From positions 1 to 16,812 of the forward strand of contig CAZWRV010000122.1 of NCBI GenBank assembly GCA_964636325.1: 16,812 nt of DNA, read 5' to 3'. This DNA is from CAZWRV01 sp964636325 (GTDB lineage Bacteria > Verrucomicrobiota > Lentisphaeria > Victivallales > GWF2-50-93). Shown here piece after piece: positions 1 to 7,417 of the stretch. Position numbers and translations under genes: made by a program. Every line of letters starts with the position of its first letter. The first letter of the stretch is position 1. Below the pieces are notes generated by a model. The model was not told the DNA's origin, did not search any database, and saw only the letters and a list, made by a program, of their open reading frames with translations.

Positions 1-95
1 GAGCTCAACCGCGGCTCAGCACGGCTTCGCCCTCCATCGAGTTTCTGTTCGACAGAACTGCGATATTCGCAGAGCACCACTCTCCTGTAGTTCAT
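1..95 (-). CDS. 5' end of an unidentified gene leaving the window
   Basis: An open frame starts at ATG 95-93 and reads 31 codons to the window edge without a stop. It begins MNYRRVVLCEYRSSVEQKL. The ATG overlaps the stop of the preceding 21-codon ORF as ATGA, an arrangement typical of translational coupling. I see no Shine-Dalgarno of its own and no recognisable domain in this hydrophilic start. It could be the polar leader of a longer protein or a chance frame. The call rests mainly on the coupling and on the strong ribosome site of the upstream ORF. Confidence 0.25.
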   Translation of the reverse strand, partial: MNYRRVVLCEYRSSVEQKLDGGRSRAEPRLS

Positions 96-157
96 ATTCG
101 AATCCTATATGCAGTATTCCGGATGTCAAACTGGAAGTGGAAGCCTACCGCATCCAT
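92..157 (-). CDS. 21-aa leader-type ORF with strong ribosome binding site
   Basis: ATG 157-155 follows a very good Shine-Dalgarno (AAGGAG, 169-164 on the minus strand) at 6-nt spacing. The frame encodes only 21 residues, MDAVGFHFQFDIRNTAYRIRI, then TGA. That stop overlaps the ATG of the next frame (ATGA). It could be a coupling leader peptide, or the N-terminus of a gene frameshifted at this point. No homology can be claimed at this length. The upstream sequence resembles a second copy at 14568-14623. Confidence 0.3.
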   Translation of the reverse strand: MDAVGFHFQFDIRNTAYRIRI

Positions 158-212
158 GTTATACTCCTTTAGCGTGATAATTTACATTTTGAAGAGCAAG
201 ATTTGGGATTGG
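158..212 (-). repeat. leader-type element, copy 1
   Basis: On the minus strand this stretch ends in GCTAAAGGAGTATAA immediately before the ATG at 157. An identical 15-mer occurs at 14568-14582 (minus strand), and weaker similarity continues on both sides to a shared AAATCT / CCC block, through 212 here and 14623 there. The shared core is a ribosome binding site context. The longer similarity suggests a conserved 5' leader used more than once in this genome. Confidence 0.4.
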
Positions 213-306
213 ATTTTTTCGTTCCGACGGAGAGGCGACATGAATGTCGTCCGAGAAAGGAACGGAAAAATACGGCCCAAAGATGCTCGCCGCGAGGCGG
301 TTGCGG

Positions 307-326
307 CCTTAGGGATAATCCCAAGG
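307..326 (-). terminator. hairpin 3 nt after tRNA-His
   Basis: A stem of two 4-bp blocks (CCTT/AAGG and GGGA/TCCC) with one bulged base and a 3-nt loop begins 3 nt beyond the encoded CCA of the tRNA. No T-run follows it. It could mark the 3' end of the tRNA precursor or a processing point rather than a classical intrinsic terminator. Confidence 0.35.
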
Positions 327-329
327 GTA

Positions 330-407
330 TGGGGTGGATGACGGGATTTGAACCCGCGACCTCTTGGGCCACAACCAAGCGCTCTAACCAACTGAGCTAC
401 AACCACC
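330..407 (-). tRNA. tRNA-His (GTG anticodon)
   Basis: The minus strand folds as a complete cloverleaf. The anticodon stem is CTTGG/CCAAG with loop TTGTGGC, giving anticodon GTG (His). The histidine-specific extra G at position -1 is present opposite discriminator C73. The T-arm is GCGGG/CCCGT with loop TTCAAAT. The CCA end is encoded (332-330). Acceptor pairs are normal except a U5-U68 mismatch. A good promoter lies just upstream, and the URO-D-like gene ends 56 nt before the tRNA on the same strand. Confidence 0.96.
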
Positions 408-427
408 ACGAATTCGGTAAGGCTGGC

Positions 428-455
428 AATATACAGGGGTATTCACACATTTCAA
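428..455 (-). promoter_or_regulatory. sigma-70 promoter for tRNA-His
   Basis: Minus-strand -35 TTGAAA (455-450) and -10 TATATT (433-428), each matching consensus at 5 of 6, are separated by 16 nt. The predicted start lies about a dozen nt before the mature tRNA 5' end at 407. This fits a dedicated stable-RNA promoter placed just after the URO-D-like stop codon. Confidence 0.65.
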
Positions 456-463
456 CCGATTTT

Positions 464-1504
464 TTAGCCTGCAATCCGCCCTATCTTCATTGCGCAGTCG
501 AAGAGGGCCTCGACGTTCTCCCGCTTGAAGCCTGGATCCACTTCCAGGTAGAGCCATGAGCCGCCGGAGTCGGACGCGAAGTTTTCGAGCAGGCGGGATA
601 CGTATTCGCGGACCTTTTCCGGCGGATCCTGCTGCATAAGGCTTCCGCGCTCGGGATGCAGCTGGACCGCGAGCCCGAGTCCGCGGCAGCGGCGCGCGAG
701 GTCGCGCTGGTCGAAAAGCTGGAGCTGCGGCCAGACCGCGTTCACTCCCATTTCAGCGAAATCTTCAAGAATCGGGCCGATCTGGCCGCATGAATGGAAG
801 AATATCTTTCTGCCTGCCTTGCGGACGGGGGCGAAAAGGCGCTCGTATCGCGGCCTGAAGAAGCGTTTCCAGACGGCAGGGGGGAATATCGGCGCGAGCT
901 GGGTTCCGAAGTCGTCTCCGAATACTATCGCATCGCATCCAATTGCCATATAATGATTCACACAACCTTCCACATAATCCGCCACAATGTCCGCGACGCG
1001 GTTTATTTCCGGCGAATCGTCCATGATTTCATACATGCAGTCCTCATACGGCCTGAGGAAATGCATCTGTTCCCAGACTCCGAAGACCCACTGGCAGTGG
1101 TAATACTTCTCCCTATGCCTTGCGCCGTCGGCGCATGCGGCCTCGAAATCAGGGCCTTCCAAAGGCGGCGGCTGAGGAGGCCTGTATGTGCCGAGGGCGT
1201 CATATGATTCGAACGGCACCTTCACCGGATGTCCGGCTATTCCGAAAATGCGGTATTCCCATTCAGTGCCCCAATGATCCCTGTCGAAGCGGTGGTATGA
1301 GCCGTCGGGATCGAAGTCCGTCGGCGGCGGGTTAGGAAGTTCGAGGGAGCTCATGTCGCCGAAGTCGTTCGGGCAAAGTCGCATCAGGTCGAGCAGCTTC
1401 CGGCCGTGCTCGTAGAGGCCGCCCGGGGAGGCGTGCACCTGGACGGGTATCCTGTCCGGCCGCTTGAATTCTACGGCTGCCGCAACTCGTTCACGTGGAA
1501 GCAT
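464..1504 (-). CDS. URO-D family protein (uroporphyrinogen decarboxylase / corrinoid methyltransferase-like)
   Basis: The 346-aa protein has the URO-D superfamily layout. Its N-terminus, MLPRERVAAAVEFKRPDRIP, is typical of this family. DAIVFGDDFGTQ lies at 191-202, and HSCG at 237-240 matches the His-x-Cys motif that binds zinc in methyltransferases such as MtaA. Length equals the family norm. The presence of HSCG favours a cobamide-linked methyltransferase role over true heme synthesis, but the substrate cannot be inferred. The start at 1504 is chosen because cysS ends in GAAGGGATGAAAATG, placing the Shine-Dalgarno 6 nt before this ATG. An upstream ATG at 1510 overlaps the cysS stop as ATGA and is the alternative. 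Either way it is translationally coupled to cysS. No corrinoid protein gene is adjacent. Confidence 0.85.
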   Translation of the reverse strand: MLPRERVAAAVEFKRPDRIPVQVHASPGGLYEHGRKLLDLMRLCPNDFGDMSSLELPNPPPTDFDPDGSYHRFDRDHWGTEWEYRIFGIAGHPVKVPFESYDALGTYRPPQPPPLEGPDFEAACADGARHREKYYHCQWVFGVWEQMHFLRPYEDCMYEIMDDSPEINRVADIVADYVEGCVNHYMAIGCDAIVFGDDFGTQLAPIFPPAVWKRFFRPRYERLFAPVRKAGRKIFFHSCGQIGPILEDFAEMGVNAVWPQLQLFDQRDLARRCRGLGLAVQLHPERGSLMQQDPPEKVREYVSRLLENFASDSGGSWLYLEVDPGFKRENVEALFDCAMKIGRIAG

Positions 1505-1506
1505 TT

Positions 1507-2913
1507 TCATCCCTTCAGTATCCGCGGTCCGGACGGGGTGTCCTCGAGTATCCAGCCAAGCGTCTTGAGCCGGTCCCTGATTTCGTCGGCCTTCCTGAAG
1601 TCCCTGGCCTTCCTGGCCGCCTGCCGCTGGTCGGCCAGGGATTTTATTTCGGCGGGGACGTCGTCGCTCGCGGAGATCTCGTCGAATATTGCGAGCACGC
1701 CGTCGAACCTCTTGAAGAGGTTCAGCGCGTCCTGCGCACACTTCGAGCCCAGGCGTCCCGACTCCATCAGCTTGTTGAGCTCGTTCTCCAGTCCGTGGAT
1801 TTCCGCAAGCGCCTCCGAGATGTTCAGGTCGTCGGAGATGCCTTTTGCGAACCCCTCTTCGGCCTTCTTGAGCAGGTCGTCCGGAGATTCTCCTTGAGCC
1901 TTTGACGCGGCCGCGATTTTAATTCTTTTGAAGAAGGCGTCCATCCTGCGCAGGGCCGTCCTGGATTTTTCAAGCGCGTCGAAGGAAAAGTTCAGCTTGT
2001 TCCTGTAGTGCGAGCATAGCAGCGCGAAACGGACTTCGCGGCCGGTGTATCCCTTCTGGAAAATGTCGCGGAGCGTGTAGAAGTTGCCGAGGGACTTCGA
2101 CATCTTCTGTCCGTCCACGACGAGGTGCTCGCAGTGGAGCCAGTAGTTGACGAACCTGCATCCGTTTGCGGCCTCGCTCTGGGCGATTTCGTCCTCGTGG
2201 TGCGGGAACATGTTGTCTATGCCGCCGGTGTGGATGTCGAAGGTCCTGCCGAGATATTTCATGCTCATGGCGCTGCACTCGATGTGCCATCCGGGACGTC
2301 CCCTGCCCCATGGGCTGTCCCATGCGACGTCGCCGTCGTTCTCGTCCCAGGCCTTCCAGATGGCGAAGTCGGAGACGGAGTCCTTCGCGTATTCGTCGGT
2401 CTTGACGCGGGCGCCGGCGCGCTGGTTCTCCATGTCGATGCGGGCGAGCTTTCCGTATTCTGCGAATTTCGCGACGGAATAGTAGATTGAGCCGTCTTCG
2501 GCCCTGTATGCGAACCCCTTGTCGAGCAGGACACTTATCATCTCTATCATCTCGGGGATATGGGCTGTGGCCTCGGGGTAGAATTCCGCCTTCTCGATCC
2601 GGAGTTTCTCGATGTCCTCGAAGAATGCCTTCTTGAACTTCGCGGTGTATTCGTTGAGCGGGATTCCGGCGGCCCTGGAGTCTCGGATGGTCTTGTCGTC
2701 GACGTCGGTGAGGTTCATGACCTGGACGACCTTGTATCCGCAGTACTTGAGCGTCCGGCGGAGGAAGTCTTCGAAGAGGTATGCGCGGAAGTTGCCGATG
2801 TGCGCGAAGTTGTAGACGGTGGGGCCGCAGGTATACATCCTGGCCTCTCCTGGGACGATAGGCTTGAACTCCTCGCGCTCCCTCGACATTGTGTTATGGA
2901 AGTAAACTGGCAT
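1507..2913 (-). CDS. cysS: cysteinyl-tRNA synthetase
   Basis: This is a class I aminoacyl-tRNA synthetase of 468 aa (E. coli CysS has 461) that charges tRNA-Cys in the cytoplasm. The class I signature HIGN is at 38-41 and KMSKS at 270-274. Zinc ligands expected for CysS are visible as C29 (in MYTCGPTVYN), C213 (in WHIECS) and the HH at 238-239 (in MFPHHEDE). The start at 2913 gives the family-typical MPVYFHNTMSREREEF and has GGAG 7 nt upstream. An in-frame ATG at 2961 would add 16 atypical residues and has a weaker ribosome site. The gene leads a small minus-strand operon with the URO-D-like gene, coupled at 1504-1510. Confidence 0.97.
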   Translation of the reverse strand: MPVYFHNTMSREREEFKPIVPGEARMYTCGPTVYNFAHIGNFRAYLFEDFLRRTLKYCGYKVVQVMNLTDVDDKTIRDSRAAGIPLNEYTAKFKKAFFEDIEKLRIEKAEFYPEATAHIPEMIEMISVLLDKGFAYRAEDGSIYYSVAKFAEYGKLARIDMENQRAGARVKTDEYAKDSVSDFAIWKAWDENDGDVAWDSPWGRGRPGWHIECSAMSMKYLGRTFDIHTGGIDNMFPHHEDEIAQSEAANGCRFVNYWLHCEHLVVDGQKMSKSLGNFYTLRDIFQKGYTGREVRFALLCSHYRNKLNFSFDALEKSRTALRRMDAFFKRIKIAAASKAQGESPDDLLKKAEEGFAKGISDDLNISEALAEIHGLENELNKLMESGRLGSKCAQDALNLFKRFDGVLAIFDEISASDDVPAEIKSLADQRQAARKARDFRKADEIRDRLKTLGWILEDTPSGPRILKG

Positions 2914-3296
2914 TGAAAATCTCCGAAGAACATCGGACGTCCATGGAAGATTCTCCGACATTCAAGTTTCCTGATTTAAGGGACTGCGGTCTGTCCATAA
3001 TGATGCACCACGCGAAAAACAGAGGCATTAATCTACATTTTTTAGTGAAATAGACAAAGCCGTAGGAATTGTTTCGAAGATTTTTCGATATTCCGAACTG
3101 TTGTTTTGGCAATCGTCCCATGCTGATGTGTTATCCTGCCGGGTTTGATTTGAATGCCGTTCCGCCTCCCTTGTGTGATTTTGACATCAGGAATGGTGAA
3201 AAAATAATTTCCAGTGCTAGGTTTAACCCGTTTTCCAGAAACCATAAGCAGACGCGATTCAACTTTTTCTTGCGGCAAGTTTTTCCGGAGGCGACA
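2914..3296. promoter_or_regulatory. divergent intergenic region between cysS and the MmcB-like gene
   Basis: This stretch of 383 bp has no convincing gene. A plus-strand promoter candidate is TTGACA at 3181-3186 with TAATTT at 3205-3210 (18-nt spacing), about 90 bp before the ATG at 3297. An open frame continues upstream from 3297 to 3069, but I treat it as leader because its codons are unlike the gene and the ribosome site is at 3285-3291. No clear T-box or riboswitch structure is seen upstream of cysS, and I could not pick a convincing minus-strand promoter. Confidence 0.4.
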
Positions 3297-4193
3297 ATGA
3301 CAGCGAAAAGGAAGAAAGATCAAAACCAAATGACCTTTGACTTCATAGCGGAACAGGTTCCCGCTTATGAGGCGAAGAGGAAAAAGAAGGCGGACAAGGA
3401 ACCGGTCAAGGCGGAGGCGCAGAAGGAGGCTGCGGAGGCCAAGGACACGACGGAGCACTTCCAGAACCTCTATCTGAGGAGGGCGGTCATCGGATGGCTT
3501 TTCGGGCAGGATCCCAACGGTATCGGAGTGCAGGTGCCGACGCGCTTCTCCAAGTTCCAGGCCGACGTGGCGGCGTTCTGGTCGTCGCCGGTGAAAGGCC
3601 GCTACCTGATGCCGTCCAAGACGGTGATCGTGGAGATCCGCCACAACAGGGAAGTCTGCTGGCCTGAATGCAGCCGGAGCGAAAAGATCCTGCCGGCGTT
3701 GAAGGAGCAGAAGGAGATCAAGAGGCAGATCGAGGAGAAGATCCGGGAGGATGAGCCAGAGCTCAAGGACACTGACAACCTCTTCGGCGAATACGAGACT
3801 TGGAACTACCATAGGTCGAAGAACAAGACATACCACCAGTGCCTGAAGAAGATAGAGCAGCTCGAGCATTCGCTCTACAAGGGCAGCCGCTTCGAGCAGA
3901 TGCGCAGGGCGCATGTCGCCAACAACCTTTACCTCGCCGTTCCGGCGGGCACGGTCCACGCGGACGAGCTCGTGGACGGATGGGGGCTGCTCTACGTCGA
4001 CCTCAAGGACTTCTCGACAAGCGTCGTGAAGCCTTCCTCGCACTGGGACTGCCCGGCGGAGAACAAGTTCCACCTCGTCCAGAACATCGCGACGTCGTGC
4101 GTCCGGAGCCTGGCCTTCTCATACGGGATAAGGCAGGATTCCGACGGCAAGCTGATCTTTACGGAGAGGATTCCGCGGCGCAGGAGAAAATGA
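3297..4193 (+). CDS. putative PD-(D/E)xK nuclease-fold protein, MmcB/DUF1052-like
   Basis: The 298-aa protein has an ATG preceded by CCGGAGG at 5-nt spacing. Residues 88-120 contain D90 (in FQADVAAFW) followed by a hydrophobic strand and E113-x-R115 (TVIVEIRHNRE). Residues 209-236 read NNLYLAVPAG then GWGLLYVDL. This order (asp, strand with E-x-K, later strand YxAVP, then GLxxVD) resembles the MmcB/DUF1052 DNA-repair family, which is an inference from pattern only. Here the usual lysine is arginine. A charged insert (about 121-205) looks partly coiled-coil, and the N-terminus has a Lys/Glu-rich linker. QMTFDF (11-16) resembles a sliding-clamp-binding hexapeptide. The gene stands alone. Its stop lies 1 nt from the stop of the convergent membrane protein gene, with no terminator between them. 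Confidence 0.6.
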   Translation: MTAKRKKDQNQMTFDFIAEQVPAYEAKRKKKADKEPVKAEAQKEAAEAKDTTEHFQNLYLRRAVIGWLFGQDPNGIGVQVPTRFSKFQADVAAFWSSPVKGRYLMPSKTVIVEIRHNREVCWPECSRSEKILPALKEQKEIKRQIEEKIREDEPELKDTDNLFGEYETWNYHRSKNKTYHQCLKKIEQLEHSLYKGSRFEQMRRAHVANNLYLAVPAGTVHADELVDGWGLLYVDLKDFSTSVVKPSSHWDCPAENKFHLVQNIATSCVRSLAFSYGIRQDSDGKLIFTERIPRRRRK

Positions 4194-4194
4194 G

Positions 4195-5517
4195 CTAACC
4201 TGCCGCAGCCGCATATACCTCGATGGCGAAATATATGTTCATGAACGCATACAAGCCACACATGGGCAGAGTTGCTGCGAAATGAAGCCATGGGCTTTTG
4301 CCAAGGATGCTGAGCCCATGCCCTAAAAGCGCCGACATCGCCAGCATTGCGGGAAAAAGAAGCCGCCCTTGAAAACTGCTTGAATAGTAGTATCTGCACC
4401 CGGCGATGACAACGGCTCCCAGCATGAAAAGCACCACCAGGAGCGATAATTCCGCCTCCCTTATGGCTTGCATGTCGCCGTCAACTTTACGCCTAGAGCA
4501 GGCCGCATATGCGATTGAACAGGACGCCGCGATGACGATCAATGTGGGGATCAGCCCCAGAATGTAGAGGGAACGCGCCATCCAGAACTGCCTGTTCAGG
4601 ACTAAATATCTGAAGTTGGACTCGGTGAAGATGTAGTTGCTCCAGAATGTTCCATAGAGGACCAGGAACATAGAACGCCTTGTCTTTTCGCTCCAATAGG
4701 GATCACGGATAAGTTTTTAAGATGTTCAAATCCGACATTGAAGAGAGCTTCGAGGATTCAATTTTCTGGACGGTCAAAGGGCACAGCTCCAGGTTGGTGA
4801 CGAAATACTTTCCTGGATGAATTCTGTTCTCAAGGAACTTGTAACAGCCTAGCACGGCTATGGCTACGGAAAACAGAGCCGCGGCCACCAAGACGCTACG
4901 CAACGGCCGCTTCAAGCGCCGAAGAGCCAAGAAGACGCAAATCGCCGCAGGCGGGATAAACGCGGCCATTGTCTGCTTCGTCCCAAGCCCCCCCCCAGGC
5001 AAACCGCAAGCAGCAGGATGCTGCGCATGTCCGGATTGCGGACCGCCTCAAAGGAGGCCAGAAGTAAAACAGTTCCCAGCAGGAAGGCGAGCGCATCGTT
5101 GGATATGAAATTCCCGAATAGGACGAACTGGGGAAGTAATGCGACGAGGGCGAGCATGTGGCAGCGGTCAACGGGAGACGCCGCAAGACCAGTCCTTTTT
5201 ACATATGAATATATTAGGAAAAGGTTCAAACAGGAAAGCAGCAGAGAAAACATCTGCACAGACTTGACTGAGCCGAACATGAGAAAAGGCGCGGCGATAA
5301 GATAGTAGTAAGGAGGCTGGAACGACTCCCACATCAGATCCGAGGTGGGCAGCCTGCCGGTGTTGACAATATAGAAGATCACCCCAAGATGGTCGTCGTT
5401 GTTGCATGGGGAGAGGAAAACGAACACTATGCACCGGACGATCAGCCCCCATACAAATATCGCATCCAAAGGTCTGTTAAGGGCGGAATATGCCACGCTT
5501 TTGAGGGTACTGTTCAT
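4195..5517 (-). pseudogene. multi-pass membrane glycosyltransferase (GT39/PMT-like), two frameshifts
   Basis: Three minus-strand frames join into one protein of about 440 aa with many hydrophobic segments. The first part carries NNDDHLGVIFYIVNTGRLPTSD-type sequence and FQPPYYYLIAAPFL, resembling the acidic loop and HPPLYY motif of GT39/PMT-type lipid-linked sugar transferases. The frame breaks at a run of nine G (4988-4996 on the plus strand, as C). Ten G would restore LGTKQTMAAFIPPA. It breaks again at five A (minus strand, near 4717-4721), where one A fewer restores KLIRDPYWSEKTRRSMFLVLYG. The remaining sequence looks intact. Options are a true pseudogene, homopolymer phase variation at the G-run, or sequencing error. 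The start at 5517 lacks a clear ribosome site and lies 49 nt after hydB. Confidence 0.7.
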
Positions 5518-5566
5518 TATCAGCGCCGAAATATACCGCAGCTTCGACGGACGGACGAAATAGGAC

Positions 5567-7414
5567 TCACCTCTTGTCCACCGCGTGGAACTTGCAAGTC
5601 TGCAGGCAGACGCCGCACTTGACGCACTGGGACTGGTCGATGACGTGCTTCTTCTTTTTCTCCCCCGATATGCACGCGGCGGGACAATGCCTGGCGCAGA
5701 GGGTGCATCCCACGCACTTGTCGTTTATCTCATATCTCAGGAGCTTGACGCAGACGCCGGTCCGGCACTTCCTGTCGTTGATGTGCTCGATGTATTCGTC
5801 CATGAAATTGTTCAGGGTGGACAGGACTGGATTGGGGGAGGTCTGACCGAGGCCGCAGAGAGCGGTGTCCTTGATTGTCTCGGAGAGCCTGCGGAGCTTC
5901 CCGATGATCGAGCCGTCGGCGTTGCCGTCGCAGATCTTCTGGAGCATTTCATGGAGGCGCTTGTTGCCGATCCTGCAAGGGGTGCATCTGCCGCAAGACT
6001 CGTCGAGGGTGAACTCCAGGAAATATTTCGCCACGTTGACCATGCAGTCGTCCTCGTCCATGACGATCATGCCGCCGGAGCCCATCATGGAGCCGAGGGC
6101 CCAGAGCGAGTCGTATTCGATCGGGGTGTCGAGCTTTTCCGCCTTGAGGCAGCCGCCGGATGGGCCGCCGGTCTGGACGGCCTTGAACGCCTTCCCGTTC
6201 TTGCAGCCGCCGCCGAGCGTATAGATTATCTCCCTGAGCGGAAGGCCCATCGGGACTTCGATCAGTCCGACCTTGTTGATCTTGCCGGCGAGCGAGAATA
6301 TTTTCGTGCCCGGCGACGCGGAGGTTCCGATGCTCCTGAACCAGTCGGAACCTTTCCTTATTATCGCGCAGACGTTGGCGAAGGTTTCGACGTTGTTGAC
6401 GACGGTTGGCCTCTTCCAGAGCCCCTGGACGGCAGGGAACGGCGGCTTGAAGGTGGGCTCGCCGCGGAAGCCTTCTATCGAATGTATCAGCGCCGTCTCC
6501 TCGCCGCAGACGAATGCGCCGGCGCCGTATTTCAGTTCGATGTCGAAGTTGAAGCCAGAACCGAAGATGTCCTTTCCGAGCAGGCCCAGCGAGCGGGACT
6601 GCCCGATGGCCTCCTGGAGCCTCTTCACTGCCAGCGGATATTCGGCCCGGACATATATGACTCCGTTGGCGGAGCCGGTCGCATAGCCGGCGATCGTCAT
6701 CGCCTCAAGCACCGAATGCGGATCGCCCTCCAGGACGGCCCTGTCCATGAACGCGCCGGGATCTCCTTCGTCCGCGTTGCAGATCACGTATTTGACGTCG
6801 CTCTTCTGAGCTGCGGCGAACTCCCACTTTTTGCCGGTGAGGAAGCCGCCGCCGCCCCTGCCGCGGAGGCCGGAAGCCTTTATCAGTTCGACAACTTCGG
6901 CCGGCTTAAGGCCCGTGAGCGCCTTGGCCAGGGCCGAATAGCCGCCGTTCTCGACGTAGTCCTCTATGCTTTCCGGGTCGATGCGGCCGCAGTTCCTGAG
7001 GACGATGCGCGCCTGTATCGCCTCGTGGAACCTTTCCTCGTCCTCCGGGTAGTACCAATTTCTATCAATCCTCTCCATGCCTTCGGCCTCGGCCCCATGG
7101 GAGGCCAGAAGCGACGCCTTTTCAGGGGTGACTTTGCCGAAGACTACGGTCTTGCCGGTGACGCAGTCCGTGACCGCGATGGAAGGTTCGCTGTGGCAGA
7201 GTCCCATGCAGCCGACCCGGACGATGTCGATCTTGTCGTCCATGCCGGAGGCCTCGATCTCCTTCCTGATCACCTTAAGGACTGGTTCGGTTCCGGCGGC
7301 AATGCCGCAGGTGCCCATCGAGACGAGTATCCTCCTCAGTGTTCCTCTCGCGGCCTTGGCGGAGCTTATTTCCGAACGGTATTTCGCGAGATCCTGTGCA
7401 GTAGATATCTTCAT
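5567..7414 (-). CDS. hydB: HydB/NuoF-like flavin and iron-sulfur subunit of a bifurcating hydrogenase-type complex
   Basis: The 615-aa protein has the full HydB architecture. It starts with an N-terminal thioredoxin-like 2Fe-2S domain (C36; C69 and C73 in GCMGLC). The FMN/NADH domain follows, with RGRGGGGF at 184-191 and NADEGDPGAFMDR at 213-225. The NuoF-type 4Fe-4S cluster is C474, C477, C480 and C520. The C-terminal ferredoxin has two clusters, C567/570/573/577 and C597/600/603/607. In the family this subunit exchanges electrons with NAD(P) and passes them to HydA and ferredoxin in the cytoplasm. It begins 3 nt after the hydC stop, so the two are one operon. The first Cys pair of the 2Fe-2S domain is represented by one Cys (MGTCGIAAG). 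No hydA follows; the next gene is a broken membrane protein. The catalytic partner must lie elsewhere, or the complex is not a hydrogenase. Confidence 0.93.
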   Translation of the reverse strand: MKISTAQDLAKYRSEISSAKAARGTLRRILVSMGTCGIAAGTEPVLKVIRKEIEASGMDDKIDIVRVGCMGLCHSEPSIAVTDCVTGKTVVFGKVTPEKASLLASHGAEAEGMERIDRNWYYPEDEERFHEAIQARIVLRNCGRIDPESIEDYVENGGYSALAKALTGLKPAEVVELIKASGLRGRGGGGFLTGKKWEFAAAQKSDVKYVICNADEGDPGAFMDRAVLEGDPHSVLEAMTIAGYATGSANGVIYVRAEYPLAVKRLQEAIGQSRSLGLLGKDIFGSGFNFDIELKYGAGAFVCGEETALIHSIEGFRGEPTFKPPFPAVQGLWKRPTVVNNVETFANVCAIIRKGSDWFRSIGTSASPGTKIFSLAGKINKVGLIEVPMGLPLREIIYTLGGGCKNGKAFKAVQTGGPSGGCLKAEKLDTPIEYDSLWALGSMMGSGGMIVMDEDDCMVNVAKYFLEFTLDESCGRCTPCRIGNKRLHEMLQKICDGNADGSIIGKLRRLSETIKDTALCGLGQTSPNPVLSTLNNFMDEYIEHINDRKCRTGVCVKLLRYEINDKCVGCTLCARHCPAACISGEKKKKHVIDQSQCVKCGVCLQTCKFHAVDKR

Positions 7415-7417
7415 CTG

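Noticed and set aside
182..409. Short minus-strand frames such as MVVVAQLVRALGCGP
   Set aside because: These are translations of the tRNA-His gene, a well-known annotation artefact.
1505..1741. 77-residue N-terminal extension of the URO-D-like frame
   Set aside because: It is Arg/Gly-rich shadow sequence overlapping cysS; the family start MLPRERV and the Shine-Dalgarno are at 1504.
3069..3296. N-terminal extension of the MmcB-like gene to 3069
   Set aside because: Its residues are atypical, a promoter candidate lies inside it, and the best ribosome site is at the ATG 3297.
3042..4073. 343-codon minus-strand frame opposite the MmcB-like gene
   Set aside because: Leu/Arg/Val-rich low-complexity translation with no ribosome site; the plus strand has a good Shine-Dalgarno and a sensible protein.
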